DNA from: Prevotellaceae bacterium KH2P17
GTDB taxonomy: Bacteria; Bacteroidota; Bacteroidia; Bacteroidales; Bacteroidaceae
Direction: 5' to 3'
Length of the DNA: 64,000 bases
NCBI GenBank assembly: GCA_900199655.1
Contig: FZRE01000004.1
Span: 1-64,000 of the forward strand
Both the position numbers and the translations under genes were made by a program. This document shows positions 27,232 through 37,706 of the stretch, piece after piece. Under the pieces are notes generated by a model. It worked only from the letters and a program-made list of their open reading frames with translations, had not been told where the DNA came from and ran no database searches. The stretch's first letter is position 1. Each line of letters opens with the position of its first letter.

Positions 27232-27690
27232 TCACATCCTTAAATATTTAGTCTGCATTAGTATATTTGCTGGTTTATGTGGTCTGAATTCTATAAGTAT
27301 CACAGATTTTTCTTTTATCGTATCGTCTAACATATAGATTTCGTTATCAAGCAAATTTGACAAATTAACAAAAAAACTACAGACTGTGTTATGAATATTC
27401 TCATTGGTAACAAACCTAGCATCAACATCCATCTCTAAAATATTTCTACTATTTAAGTACCATCTTATTAGAGGATTGTTTTCTATATAGATTGTAATAA
27501 TATTGCCATCCAGTTTTTTCTCAACACTTGCACCACTTGTAATACTCTTACTTACATAAAAAAGAGTGTGTTGGGAAATATAATTGGAGATTATATCCCA
27601 TGCCTCATCTCGCAAATGAAACGCAATAACATCTCTTATATAATCGTCATTGGTATAATACAATTTCTTTTTAATTTCTTTCCAGTCCAT
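27232..27690 (-). CDS. Candidate immunity protein for the main Rhs tip
   Basis: A protein of 152 residues (start MDWKEIKKKLYYTNDDYIRD) with no signal peptide or membrane segment. It is acidic and AT-rich in codon use and matches no family I know. It lies directly after the main Rhs gene (118-bp gap) and 4 bp before the orphan cassette, the place where a cognate cytoplasmic immunity gene is expected. An upstream in-frame TTG at 27720 is a less likely start. Confidence 0.6.
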   Translation of the reverse strand: MDWKEIKKKLYYTNDDYIRDVIAFHLRDEAWDIISNYISQHTLFYVSKSITSGASVEKKLDGNIITIYIENNPLIRWYLNSRNILEMDVDARFVTNENIHNTVCSFFVNLSNLLDNEIYMLDDTIKEKSVILIEFRPHKPANILMQTKYLRM

Positions 27691-27807
27691 AGTACAACAA
27701 TTTAAAAAACTATTCAGCAATAACCACTTTTGACACCAGATTATATGTGGATGATATTTCGCGTTTCGCTTGCTGGAGTCAGCGTGGCAAGCTGAATAGT
27801 TATAGAA

Positions 27808-30800
27808 TCACTTGCTTCTTTCTTTAAGATCTCTGAATCCATTGAATTTTCCTTCTCGACTGATATTAAAGCCACGTCCTGTTGCCTTATCATATATAGT
27901 TTTTGTTTCATTAGATTCGATATCAATTATCTTTTTCTTTGAATTCATGATATCCTTTAGCACATTTAAGCCATCTTTCGTGGCTGTCTTACCCGAAAAT
28001 TTTATGTTGCTAAATGAACTATTAGCCCTACCTGCATGCTTCTGTAAAGCACGGGCAATCTGTGTCATACCATTTTTCGAAGTGCTTAAAACAGAATTCA
28101 TGAAAACTCCTTTATTGGGAACGATATTAGATACTCGAATCTGTGAAATAATTCTTCCTATTACGGGGCCTGCTAACTTCGATAAAAGCCCCCACGATGC
28201 CACTCCAAAAGCAGTACTTTGTAGTTCACTACTTGCAGATTCCCATGCGGCATCATAAATCTTCTTTTCTACAAGATGAGTGCCGAATAATTTATTTAAG
28301 ATTCTATTGGGAATGTTAGTTGTATATTTGTGGTATAATTTCCCGTTGATATTTTCGAGGATATTATACTTGGAAACAGTATTTGGTAAAGTTGCCCCAT
28401 AGTACACAAAACCAGAAACCTCCGAACTATTTGACCACAAATAAAATCCTTGGTAATTTACAAACCAGTCTTTCCCATCAAAATCAATAAATTTAATTGG
28501 ATTATCTATACAATATGCATAGCTTGATATGTTTGGATTTTTTTCTTGCAATAAATCCACGCTCATCCACAAACTCAACCTCGGCTCATAATACCTCGCA
28601 CCATAGTAGTACAACCCTGTCTCCTCGTCAAATTCCTTGGCGTTGAAGAGATAAGGCGTGTTCCACGTATTGTTGCGCTCTTCTATGAACACCTCTCCGA
28701 ATGGCACATACTCAATATGCTGTGCCACCTCACCGTCAAGATTGGTAATGTAGCTACTGCTGCCCAAGTGGTCAGGATGGTAAAAGAACTGCATCTTCTC
28801 GTAGTCGTCGTTCTCCTTGAAGTTGCCGTTGATAGCTTTCGCTCCAGCCACGTTTGCAGCCATCGCCTTAGCCTGTACAGCCTCGGGAGTACCGTCGTTA
28901 CAGCAGAAGCCCTCGCCATCCACATAGTCGTTGTTGTCCTCACCATTATAAGGAACATTGAACGTGGCATAGTTGTCCTTGATGACCTGCTGCTGGCTAG
29001 CATACTTACTCTTGTAATCCACGCTGACTGCATCAGCCTCACTGCCGGCATACGGTATCCGACGTGGGTCTGAACCGTAGGAAGCGAAGTCACCAAGCTT
29101 GCTGACAATGCGCTGGCTACCAATATAGATATGCTTGGTGTAACGTCCACCTTGGTTGGCTACAAGGTATGGACTGACATACAGGCTGAACTTGGCTGTG
29201 TTTGTTCTGCCACCTGCGAACTCGGAGTTTACATAGATCAGCTCACCCTCGCCGCTGGTCTTCACTGTGCGCTCACCATCGGCATCGTACCAGTAGTTGC
29301 TCACAAAACCGTTCTCATCTGCAGCAAGGAGCCTGTTCTCCTCGTCCCACTTGAACTTCTGCTCGGTCGCTTTCTCATCCTCCTTGCCGTCTCTCTTCAC
29401 TCGGCTGGTGTTGATATAGACGAGGTTACCGTTGGCATCGTAGGTATAGCGGTGACCGTTATCCACCTTGTCGTTCTCATCGGCTGTTCCCTCCGTGCGG
29501 TAGTTCACGTCCTGAACATTCGCCAGTTGGAACTTGTGTCCCACAGAGTCCTGATAGGTGTAGGTGAGGTCGTAGCCTGCATTGAGCGAGCCGTTGAACT
29601 GCACATTGCTTTGCGTGAGGTGTTGCTTCTTGCTCGTAATACGGTGCATGTTGTCATAGCTCATTGCAAGGGTGTAGGATGCCGTCTTGCTGTCAGCTCC
29701 TGTGTAGGTTCCCGTCGCACTTGCCAGACGATACAACGCATCGTAGGTGTACTGGTGGTTCATCTGACCACCGGCCTTGCCGCTCTGCGGGAGCGGGGCA
29801 CCGTTCTTCACGCTGAGCACATTGCTCACCGCATCGTAGGTATAGGCATTGTCCATGATGGTACCTGACTTGGCACTGACCGCGAGGTTCTGCAACCTGC
29901 GACGCTGCGGGTCGTAACTGTAGAAGGTCTCGGCACCGTTACAGTATTTGAGGTAGGTGCGCTGCTCGAACTTGTCGTAGCCAATCTTGTTCACATAGTC
30001 GTAGCCGTAGGACTTGTAGCCACGCACATGGTCAAGCTGTCCGCCGAGGTTGTAAGAATAAGTAACCTTCTCCTCGTCGGGATAGATCATCTCCAGGAGT
30101 CGGTTGTGGCTGTCGTAGGTCCATTGCGTCACGTAGGTGGCAATAGCCTGATTAGGCACAATCATCGTGCGGCGGGTCTTGACAACCTCACCCATCTTGC
30201 CGTAGAAGTATTCGATGGCACCGCTGCCGTCCTCACGGAGCATCAGCCTGCCGATACGGTTCTGGGAGGCATTGCGCCCGCCATAGTAATACTTCACGTT
30301 ATTCTCCGGATGGTCGGGATAGTTGATAGCCGTCAGACGTCCGTAGTCATACTCATAACTGATGGTCTTGCCCTCCTTCTTGAGGTTGGCGGTCTGCTTG
30401 GTCACCACATTGCCCAAAGCGTCGTAGGTGAAGGTGGTGATACCGCTGGCAGGGTGATTGACCTCCGTACGGCGGTCGCCCATGTCATAGACGGATGTCG
30501 TCACGTTGCCCTCGGTATCGGTTACCTTGACGAGGCGGTCGATGCCGTCATACTCGAAGGAGGTGGTAATCGTTCCGTCCGGGCCGCTGAGCTGCTCGGT
30601 CTTCACGGTCTTGCCGCTGCCGTCGGTATAGGTAGCCTGTCGGTTGCCCAGAGCATCGGTTACGGTCGTTACGAGCGTATTGCTGCCCGCATCGATGGTG
30701 TATTCCGTCTTGGTCTCGGCATTGTCAGGAAGCGTTACCTTCATGGCACGGTCGAGCACGTCATAAACAGATACTGTCGGTGACACATTGTCGAAAGCCT

Positions 30801-33800
30801 TGTTAAACGTGGTCTTGCTGCCCAGAGCCTCTGTTACGGGGTAGTAAGCCTTTGCCACGCGACCAAAGGCATCATATACGTTGCGACCGCTGACAATCAT
30901 CACGTTCTCATCCTTAGGTGTGCTGCCCTTGGCGGCAGTGGTAACGACACCGTCTTTCTTTACCTGCACGGGACGTCCGAAGCCGTCCACGAAGGTAATG
31001 GTCTCCATGTCGTCATTCGGGTGCTGGATGTCATAGTGCTTCGTCACGGCGTAGGCAGGTGCCGTGATGCCGTTCTCGCCAAAGGTTGCCTTAGGCTGAT
31101 AATCGAAGGCGATGATGTAAGGTACGCCGGTGGCCAACTCGTTAGGACCACGCACGGCTTTCACTCGTCCGAGGTTGTCGAGGTCGGTTTCGTAATAGAA
31201 GTTGTTGAGGTCACGGCGCTGCAAGGCCATACCGTAACGGTAGTCGAAGTTGTCTGCCTCGCTGCGGTAGCCGAAGGCATCGTCAACTCGCTCCACGTAC
31301 ATATTCATCACAGGCTCGTAGCGGTAACTGTACCACATACGCTGTCCCTTGGCATTGGCTGGGAGCGTGGTCTTGGTGATGTTGCCGTAAGCATCGTAGG
31401 TGTAGTCGGACACGGCTTCACCACTGCCGAGCTGCTGGCGTATCTGCGTGATATGGTCGGCATAGTTCACATCGTAGGTGGCAGTGACATGGTGGTAAGC
31501 CTTGCCGTCGCCGCCCGTAACGGTTACGTCCGTCGGCAGACTATAGATGTGTTTGCCCTCATTAGAAGTGTACTGGATGGCGGTCTGGTAGTCGAACCTA
31601 CCCGAACCGTCAGCACCCAACTTGCCCTTGTCGCTGAACTTGTAGGACTTCAGCTCTCCGTGGTAGCCCGTGAGGTAATACTCGTTCCATGCCTCGGAAG
31701 TGGTGATGCTACTTGCCTGTCCCTCATACTGCCTGTTGGCGGTATAGCGGAGCGGAACAAAGGCGGAGGCGCGGTCGCTGCAAAGCACATCCTGCTTGGT
31801 GAAGGTGTACTTGTCACCGTTGGCAGTGAGATAATAGCCGTCATATTCATTATGGGTCTCGGTGTACTTGTTGCCTTCTGCATCTTCCACGGAAGCACCG
31901 AGTTCATTGCCCTGTGCGTAGTAGGTGGAAACGTCGTAGAGCTGGACAGCCTGACGATAGACGACCGAGTCGCCCTTCTCCGTGTCGATATTCTTGGTGA
32001 CTACCTTACCGAAGCCGAGGAACTCGCGTTCATGGCGGTCCTTCTGTCCGTCGGAGTAGTCGAACATCGTCTTCATCAGCGGACCGTCGTCATGGATACC
32101 GTCATCGACGGTTACGGACGACATCACCCACTTACCGCCGGGCAGCCCGTAGGTAGGCGTACTGTGCTTATAGTCAAGCGTAAAGGTTCCACCGAGGGAG
32201 TTGGTAACGGTCTTGAGCATGTTTGTCCTGCCGATGGCAGAGCGGGTCACCTTCAGCTCGCTTTCCTTCTCGGATTCCACGATGTCAAGATAGCCGTCTC
32301 CGTCCACGTCCTGTAAAGAGTAGGTCGTTCGGTTGATGGAGTGTCCCGTACTTGCGCCTGGGTTAAGGGTAATCTTAACTCCTACTCCAAAAACGGTTAT
32401 CGGTATATAATGGGTATATGCACCATTGACAGACTCAGATGTGGAAGCTGACTCGGTCAGCCCGATAAGACCTTTCCATTGTATCGGAGTATCAAATGCC
32501 TGTCCATTGTTCAGTGCAACCATGATACCATTGTCAGTTTTCCAGACTTTGTCAGGCAATCCGTCGGAGTTTATATCCATCAGGTCGTAACCTGCCGAGG
32601 TTTCAGTAGTAACAATGCCCACTCCGGCTGAATAACTTGAAGACGCGATATCTACACCGACACCTCCATTATATGAAAGGCTCTGTCCGCCCTGTATCCT
32701 GTCTATCTGCCAGTCAATCGGCTCTGTAAATGAGTAGCCGAGGTTGATTCTGACCTTGTTTCCAGCTTCTATCTTGTCAGGAAGACCGTCACCGTTAATG
32801 TCAGTGAAACTCTCAACAGCGGAATCATTATTCTTGGGAGCACTTCCTGAAATAGAAATCTTACCTAACCATGAAGTACGGGCATTTTCGTTATTTTCCC
32901 TTGATGCTTTCTTTCCAATGATATTTGATATGGAAGATACTGGATTACCTCCATATCCCCACGCATAGGATTCATTATCAGATCTGACATTTCCGATACT
33001 CTCGTACTTCTCGCCGCTGATACCACCAAGAGAATTGGTATATTGAATTGAACCGCCGGCCACAATATCCGGATAACCATCGCCGTTCATGTCCATCATG
33101 GAAACCAGAGTGTTCATATGTCCATTGGCATCATTATAGGTAATGCCCATGGCACCACTTTGCGTATCGGTACTCTTGTTTTCAGATACTTGTGTGACAG
33201 CCGCAGCTCCCGTACCCTGCAGGCAATCACCGGAAAGGGCAGCTATATCCACATTGGTCTCCAATGGGTTGGTCAGAATGACATCCTGCTCGGCCAGACG
33301 GGCAGAACTCATTTCGTCACCGGTCAGATAAATGTCCTGATTCTGACCTGTCCAGCGTGACAGCGTGCTTTGGTCCGTTCCAATCGGAGTGAATACCATC
33401 GTCCTTGGATCCAACTTAGCATCCTTGTCTTTAGGAAGAACCAGCAATGACTCGTCTATCGGTTTGGCATATCTGCCTTCTGCGGCATTATAGACAAAGC
33501 CACCCCAGCCTCGATAGAGTGGGCCGAAGCCGTCATCTCCTGCCTGAGCATAGAAGCCGGTCTGGACACTGCCTGTTCCTGTAACGGCAGCGGAAGATGT
33601 GATGACATCACTGGGACTTATTTCACCCGAATAGAAGTAGTCCACCCATACCTTGCCTGCGCTGACATTACTTACGGTAAGAGCATCCTTCGGCATTATG
33701 CCGTTAGTGACCGTATAGGTCTTCTTACCCCACAGCCTGTTTTCGGACTTGACCGTCATGGTCACGTTACCGTTCTTTCCCGAAGCAGGAACGAATGTAA

Positions 33801-36800
33801 CGGAAGGTGTTACGGTGAGAGACGCTGCATCGGCAGCCAGTGTGAACGGCTTTCCCTCACTGACCATGTTCTGATACAGGACATAGTGCGGTGCCGCGGA
33901 AACGGTCTGTTTCCCATCTGCTGTCGTCAGTTCTGCCTGCGGTGCCCATTTTACGTTTGTCCAATCCACATTGGATGTGGAGGTAATCATAAACTGGAGA
34001 TTAGGCAATGCGCCTGAATTGGCAATGGTTTCGGTCAGTTCACCGTCAAAAGTCTCATTATAAGCAAATGTCCTGGTGTAAATCTCCTGCGTCTTGTAGG
34101 CCGGGTTATCATTGGCAAGACTGTCCTTTTCCTCATTCGAGGCGATAACCTTCAATGTAATGTCATCGGAAGTAACGGGCTTGGTGAATTTGCCACGAAG
34201 TGTGATGGAAGTACTACCCTCCGTGCTTGTAACCGTGTTCACATCATAGACTGCTCCTTCTTCCGACTTATAGACTGTCGTAGACATTCCGTCAGGTAAG
34301 GTCTCGCCCGTTCCCGTATAGGTAATGACCGGAGCCCATTTTACATGGTCGAAGGCACCGTTGCTCGTTTCCTCCGTACCACTCTGCACACGGAAATAGA
34401 TACGGTCGCCCTTCTTGACCGTTACGTTCTGTGCTGCCGCATTGTAGGAAGAGGCGTCTCCTTTGGCAATGCTCTTGCTCCACAGTTCCGTACCGCCTTT
34501 CTGGATAGCAACGCGTACACCGTCAGCCTTGGCATATTCCTCCGTGTCATAATCCCCGGAAGGTGCTATCAGGCTCACGTTTCCGGAGATGCTGACCGTA
34601 CCAGCCTTCGGTGCCTGCCATACACGCACCATGTCCTCCATCGGCGAGGAGGCAATCAGTTCCTGCTGCTCCGCAGGGTCTATCTTGATGACAGAAGCAT
34701 CGACCTTGCCACTGTAGATGATAGGACTCGGCGTGTCGGCACTGCTGAGCGTGAAAGTAGGAACGGCATTCCCCTGACCGTCAAACTCAATATGGTTGAA
34801 ATAGACCTTGCCGTTGGAAACGAGGTCTACCAGACCATCGCCATTGATGTCGGAGAAATACTCCGTGGTTTTGGTCTTGGTCTTGGATACATCCACGCCG
34901 ACAACGGCGGTGAACTTTCCATAGCCGGGGATAGCCTTCGCACCGCCGGAATTAGTTGTACTCTTGGCTGTAGAGAAGTTCCTGATACCGTTTATCTTTA
35001 TCGGCTCTCCGTATGTGGTAACCTTTCCTGATGAATTGCTAAGCTGTGGCCTGTAATATAAAGTGCTTCCATCTCTGTAAACCTTATCCGGCAGACCGTC
35101 GCCATTGATATCGACAAGGGCGGATAATCCTTTGGAATTATCGGTAGAATAACTGTATGATGCACCTACCGTATTGCCTTTCCAAGGACTTTTGTCGTCA
35201 ACACCTACTCCAGCATAGAACGAACCGCTGTATGAGGTACCGGTCGTACCTCCCAATGCCGTAGGCTTGTCGCTGAACCGTTTGGATACAGCCTGAAGCG
35301 GATTGACGAACCCAGCGTCCAGCCCGTCGTTATGGGTATTCCATGTCTCCTGACTGTCCTTGAATGGCACATAACCCTTGTCAGACTGCACATCGTCATA
35401 ATAGCCGAAGTTCTGGAAGGACACTTCCTGCCCCTTGTCGTCCAGCTGTCTTACTCCCGTGAGCACATCCTTGTAGAAAGCGCCTTCTCCGTAGGTGAAG
35501 GCATAGCTACGCAGCACGCTGCCCTGGAAGTTCACCGTCACCTTCTCCAACAGACGGTTGGAAGATGTGAGGAAGCCGTATCTTGCGTTGTTGGTCTTCA
35601 GCCTCTTTTCCTTGCTGCCCTCGAAGACCACCACGGTATGCGGAGCCTGTCCGCTGTTGCCTGCGTGGACCTCCTTCAGGTAGATGGCTTTACCCACGAG
35701 TCCGCCACGGACGGGCTCGTCAGCCGTCTCATAGACATATTCGATATAATCGCCGTGCGTTTCCTCCACGCGTTTGAGCTTCCATTCGGAAATGACCTCA
35801 TGGCTGGCTCCCGAGGCATCGGTAGCCGTACCTTTCAATACGGCACCTTCGCCGCCATAGGTGTACTTGATACCCTGCTTGTCGGTAACCTCCCAATAAT
35901 AGTTCGCGGGACTGTCGCCCTTGCGGATGATACGGCTGAAGTCGCCACCCTGACGGGTGTAGAACTGTCGATCGGCCTTGCGGCTCATCTTCTCACCGCG
36001 GTGAGCCACGCCCATCTTGCCGTCGTCACCCATCGTCGAGAGCATGGAGCCGGACATCAGGTAGGTCTCGGTCTCCTTGGCACTGTCATATCTGGGAACA
36101 CCCCATCGGGTATCCAGCGTAATGGAAGGAACGGAGAGGTTCCAGCCCTCGCCGAGCCATCCGCTGCCGCCCTCACTGCTGTACTGTATGCCCAGCGACG
36201 GTGCCATGCCGTTGCGGGCCGGCGGCATCTCGAAGCCGTACTGCAGGCTGGCAGAACCCCGGTTATTAGCCTCAGGCGGCGTGATGAGATTGATTTTCGC
36301 CGTCGGGTCTGCCGCCTTGATGTCGTTCATCATCGTCGGCGTGAAGCCGTCGGTCTGCGGAGATTCCGGTGCCTTGATGACACCGTTGATCATGTCGGTG
36401 AAGTGGGTGGTTCTGGAAACCACGCTGGCTGTTGCCTTGTCCACCTTCACACGCTCCAGTGCTACCCAATGGCGGGTATCACGGTCGAAATAATAGGTAT
36501 TGATGTCATCCTCAGTGAAACCGCTCGGAATCTTCGTGCGGTCATACTTGATTCTGACCGTCGCACCCTTGCCCTCAAAGTGGTTGCCATGAGGCAGGAA
36601 GCGGTATCCCTCACCCTTGGCGGTGACATTGGTCATACCATAGTCGAGTGCCGGAATATCGGTCTCCCGGAGGGAGGCGATGGTAAACCTGGCGGACTTG
36701 GCGATGTCACCCTTGGCAACGGACAGGAAGCCGCCGCCCACGGCAAGACTGTCGGCCTTGTCGGCGAGGAAGCGCTTGCCTTCCTTATGCCCGGCTGCCG

Positions 36801-37671
36801 TAAAGGAACGTGCGTAGTCGGCGATTTTCCCTTTCTGTATATTGATTACCTTCTCTAATTTATCCGAAGAAAGGGTAGCCGTAATATGCAGTCTGCCGTC
36901 CCTAACAGGAACCAATCCCTCAAACTCGTTTCCGTTGAGTGCTATCGCTTCCCCGTCTGCCTTGACAGTGGAGACCGCACCCTTGACGAAGCCGTGGATG
37001 TAGGTTTTTCCTCCGCGCTCTGTCGGCAGAGAGGAGAGGACGATGGCATCGGTATTGGCAGGTTTGGCTTGACCTTCCACTGTCTCGATACGGACATTTC
37101 TGACCGTATAGGCGCAGTCTGCATCAGAAGGGATGGAAAACAGCACGGTGTTCCTGCCGCTCTGCAGCCACTCGGGGCTGATTTCCTCACGGACTGCCGT
37201 CCAGCTGTCCGTGCGGCTCAACAGGTAACCGCCGACGGAAGGACGGTCGTTGATGCTCCGTGCCACGCCGTCGGGAGCCACGCCCCTGACCTCATAGGCA
37301 AGCCATGCCCGGGATGCCTCGCGGGGACTCCCCGAAAGGCTGACCTCGAAGATGTTGTCCTCGGGGTTGTCCGACACGCGTCCTTCCGGGACTCCAATGA
37401 TACCCTGTGCCAGGGTGGAACGGAAAGTCATTACACCGTCGGTACCCTTGACAGAAGGATTTTTCGCTTCTGCTCCCTGTGTTCCTTTCTTCTGTACGGG
37501 AATGGAGGCAGCAGCGACAGCCGGAGCCTCGTCTTCGCTCTCCGAGATTCTTCCGGACTTGTCTGCAGACGAAACCTTCGCTGCCGGATTATCTTGTGCG
37601 TATCGCGCAATGGCGACACCTGACACTGCCAGCACGCAGGCTGCCAATGCCGCTGTGAATATCTTTTTCAT
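27808..37671 (-). CDS. Giant SpvB/FG-GAP/Rhs polymorphic toxin
   Basis: A 3287-residue exported protein of the TcB/SpvB-Rhs type. A Sec signal peptide is followed by a low-complexity stretch to about 80. The SpvB-like segment lies at about 435-560 (GEGWNLSVPSITLDTRWGVP). Six FG-GAP/calcium-type motifs of the DINGDGLPD kind lie between about 855 and 1790. A TcB middle region (LKTVTNSLGGTFTLDYKHST) leads into many YD repeats (about 2000-3000). The core ends at PIKFIDFDG, and the last 240 residues are the variable tip. Its final 75 residues (RALQKHAGRANSSF to FNISREGKFNGFRDL) resemble RNase-type tips seen in other Rhs and CDI proteins, a weak call. It lies 36 bp after a type IX-like secreted protein in one operon. 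Killing activity is inferred. Confidence 0.88.
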   Translation of the reverse strand: MKKIFTAALAACVLAVSGVAIARYAQDNPAAKVSSADKSGRISESEDEAPAVAAASIPVQKKGTQGAEAKNPSVKGTDGVMTFRSTLAQGIIGVPEGRVSDNPEDNIFEVSLSGSPREASRAWLAYEVRGVAPDGVARSINDRPSVGGYLLSRTDSWTAVREEISPEWLQSGRNTVLFSIPSDADCAYTVRNVRIETVEGQAKPANTDAIVLSSLPTERGGKTYIHGFVKGAVSTVKADGEAIALNGNEFEGLVPVRDGRLHITATLSSDKLEKVINIQKGKIADYARSFTAAGHKEGKRFLADKADSLAVGGGFLSVAKGDIAKSARFTIASLRETDIPALDYGMTNVTAKGEGYRFLPHGNHFEGKGATVRIKYDRTKIPSGFTEDDINTYYFDRDTRHWVALERVKVDKATASVVSRTTHFTDMINGVIKAPESPQTDGFTPTMMNDIKAADPTAKINLITPPEANNRGSASLQYGFEMPPARNGMAPSLGIQYSSEGGSGWLGEGWNLSVPSITLDTRWGVPRYDSAKETETYLMSGSMLSTMGDDGKMGVAHRGEKMSRKADRQFYTRQGGDFSRIIRKGDSPANYYWEVTDKQGIKYTYGGEGAVLKGTATDASGASHEVISEWKLKRVEETHGDYIEYVYETADEPVRGGLVGKAIYLKEVHAGNSGQAPHTVVVFEGSKEKRLKTNNARYGFLTSSNRLLEKVTVNFQGSVLRSYAFTYGEGAFYKDVLTGVRQLDDKGQEVSFQNFGYYDDVQSDKGYVPFKDSQETWNTHNDGLDAGFVNPLQAVSKRFSDKPTALGGTTGTSYSGSFYAGVGVDDKSPWKGNTVGASYSYSTDNSKGLSALVDINGDGLPDKVYRDGSTLYYRPQLSNSSGKVTTYGEPIKINGIRNFSTAKSTTNSGGAKAIPGYGKFTAVVGVDVSKTKTKTTEYFSDINGDGLVDLVSNGKVYFNHIEFDGQGNAVPTFTLSSADTPSPIIYSGKVDASVIKIDPAEQQELIASSPMEDMVRVWQAPKAGTVSISGNVSLIAPSGDYDTEEYAKADGVRVAIQKGGTELWSKSIAKGDASSYNAAAQNVTVKKGDRIYFRVQSGTEETSNGAFDHVKWAPVITYTGTGETLPDGMSTTVYKSEEGAVYDVNTVTSTEGSTSITLRGKFTKPVTSDDITLKVIASNEEKDSLANDNPAYKTQEIYTRTFAYNETFDGELTETIANSGALPNLQFMITSTSNVDWTNVKWAPQAELTTADGKQTVSAAPHYVLYQNMVSEGKPFTLAADAASLTVTPSVTFVPASGKNGNVTMTVKSENRLWGKKTYTVTNGIMPKDALTVSNVSAGKVWVDYFYSGEISPSDVITSSAAVTGTGSVQTGFYAQAGDDGFGPLYRGWGGFVYNAAEGRYAKPIDESLLVLPKDKDAKLDPRTMVFTPIGTDQSTLSRWTGQNQDIYLTGDEMSSARLAEQDVILTNPLETNVDIAALSGDCLQGTGAAAVTQVSENKSTDTQSGAMGITYNDANGHMNTLVSMMDMNGDGYPDIVAGGSIQYTNSLGGISGEKYESIGNVRSDNESYAWGYGGNPVSSISNIIGKKASRENNENARTSWLGKISISGSAPKNNDSAVESFTDINGDGLPDKIEAGNKVRINLGYSFTEPIDWQIDRIQGGQSLSYNGGVGVDIASSSYSAGVGIVTTETSAGYDLMDINSDGLPDKVWKTDNGIMVALNNGQAFDTPIQWKGLIGLTESASTSESVNGAYTHYIPITVFGVGVKITLNPGASTGHSINRTTYSLQDVDGDGYLDIVESEKESELKVTRSAIGRTNMLKTVTNSLGGTFTLDYKHSTPTYGLPGGKWVMSSVTVDDGIHDDGPLMKTMFDYSDGQKDRHEREFLGFGKVVTKNIDTEKGDSVVYRQAVQLYDVSTYYAQGNELGASVEDAEGNKYTETHNEYDGYYLTANGDKYTFTKQDVLCSDRASAFVPLRYTANRQYEGQASSITTSEAWNEYYLTGYHGELKSYKFSDKGKLGADGSGRFDYQTAIQYTSNEGKHIYSLPTDVTVTGGDGKAYHHVTATYDVNYADHITQIRQQLGSGEAVSDYTYDAYGNITKTTLPANAKGQRMWYSYRYEPVMNMYVERVDDAFGYRSEADNFDYRYGMALQRRDLNNFYYETDLDNLGRVKAVRGPNELATGVPYIIAFDYQPKATFGENGITAPAYAVTKHYDIQHPNDDMETITFVDGFGRPVQVKKDGVVTTAAKGSTPKDENVMIVSGRNVYDAFGRVAKAYYPVTEALGSKTTFNKAFDNVSPTVSVYDVLDRAMKVTLPDNAETKTEYTIDAGSNTLVTTVTDALGNRQATYTDGSGKTVKTEQLSGPDGTITTSFEYDGIDRLVKVTDTEGNVTTSVYDMGDRRTEVNHPASGITTFTYDALGNVVTKQTANLKKEGKTISYEYDYGRLTAINYPDHPENNVKYYYGGRNASQNRIGRLMLREDGSGAIEYFYGKMGEVVKTRRTMIVPNQAIATYVTQWTYDSHNRLLEMIYPDEEKVTYSYNLGGQLDHVRGYKSYGYDYVNKIGYDKFEQRTYLKYCNGAETFYSYDPQRRRLQNLAVSAKSGTIMDNAYTYDAVSNVLSVKNGAPLPQSGKAGGQMNHQYTYDALYRLASATGTYTGADSKTASYTLAMSYDNMHRITSKKQHLTQSNVQFNGSLNAGYDLTYTYQDSVGHKFQLANVQDVNYRTEGTADENDKVDNGHRYTYDANGNLVYINTSRVKRDGKEDEKATEQKFKWDEENRLLAADENGFVSNYWYDADGERTVKTSGEGELIYVNSEFAGGRTNTAKFSLYVSPYLVANQGGRYTKHIYIGSQRIVSKLGDFASYGSDPRRIPYAGSEADAVSVDYKSKYASQQQVIKDNYATFNVPYNGEDNNDYVDGEGFCCNDGTPEAVQAKAMAANVAGAKAINGNFKENDDYEKMQFFYHPDHLGSSSYITNLDGEVAQHIEYVPFGEVFIEERNNTWNTPYLFNAKEFDEETGLYYYGARYYEPRLSLWMSVDLLQEKNPNISSYAYCIDNPIKFIDFDGKDWFVNYQGFYLWSNSSEVSGFVYYGATLPNTVSKYNILENINGKLYHKYTTNIPNRILNKLFGTHLVEKKIYDAAWESASSELQSTAFGVASWGLLSKLAGPVIGRIISQIRVSNIVPNKGVFMNSVLSTSKNGMTQIARALQKHAGRANSSFSNIKFSGKTATKDGLNVLKDIMNSKKKIIDIESNETKTIYDKATGRGFNISREGKFNGFRDLKERSK
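28556..31072. repeat. Diverged 2.5-kb Rhs-core duplication, copy 2
   Basis: The part of the large Rhs gene (about residues 2200-3038) repeated in the orphan cassette at 24627-27146. Both copies are in the same orientation and frame, so recombination between them would swap the downstream tip and delete the DNA in between, including the first immunity-like gene. Confidence 0.88.
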
Positions 37672-37706
37672 ACGGTTTTCATTATTTATGGGTTAATGAA
37701 TGGCAA

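Noticed and set aside
24627..31072. Possible assembly artefact behind the 2.5-kb duplication.
   Set aside because: The copies differ at many scattered, mostly synonymous positions and lead into different flanks on both sides.
29131..36858. Long open frames on the plus strand opposite the Rhs gene (245-508 codons).
   Set aside because: They are antisense shadows of a repetitive, GC-biased coding sequence; they lack family features, promoters and sensible starts.
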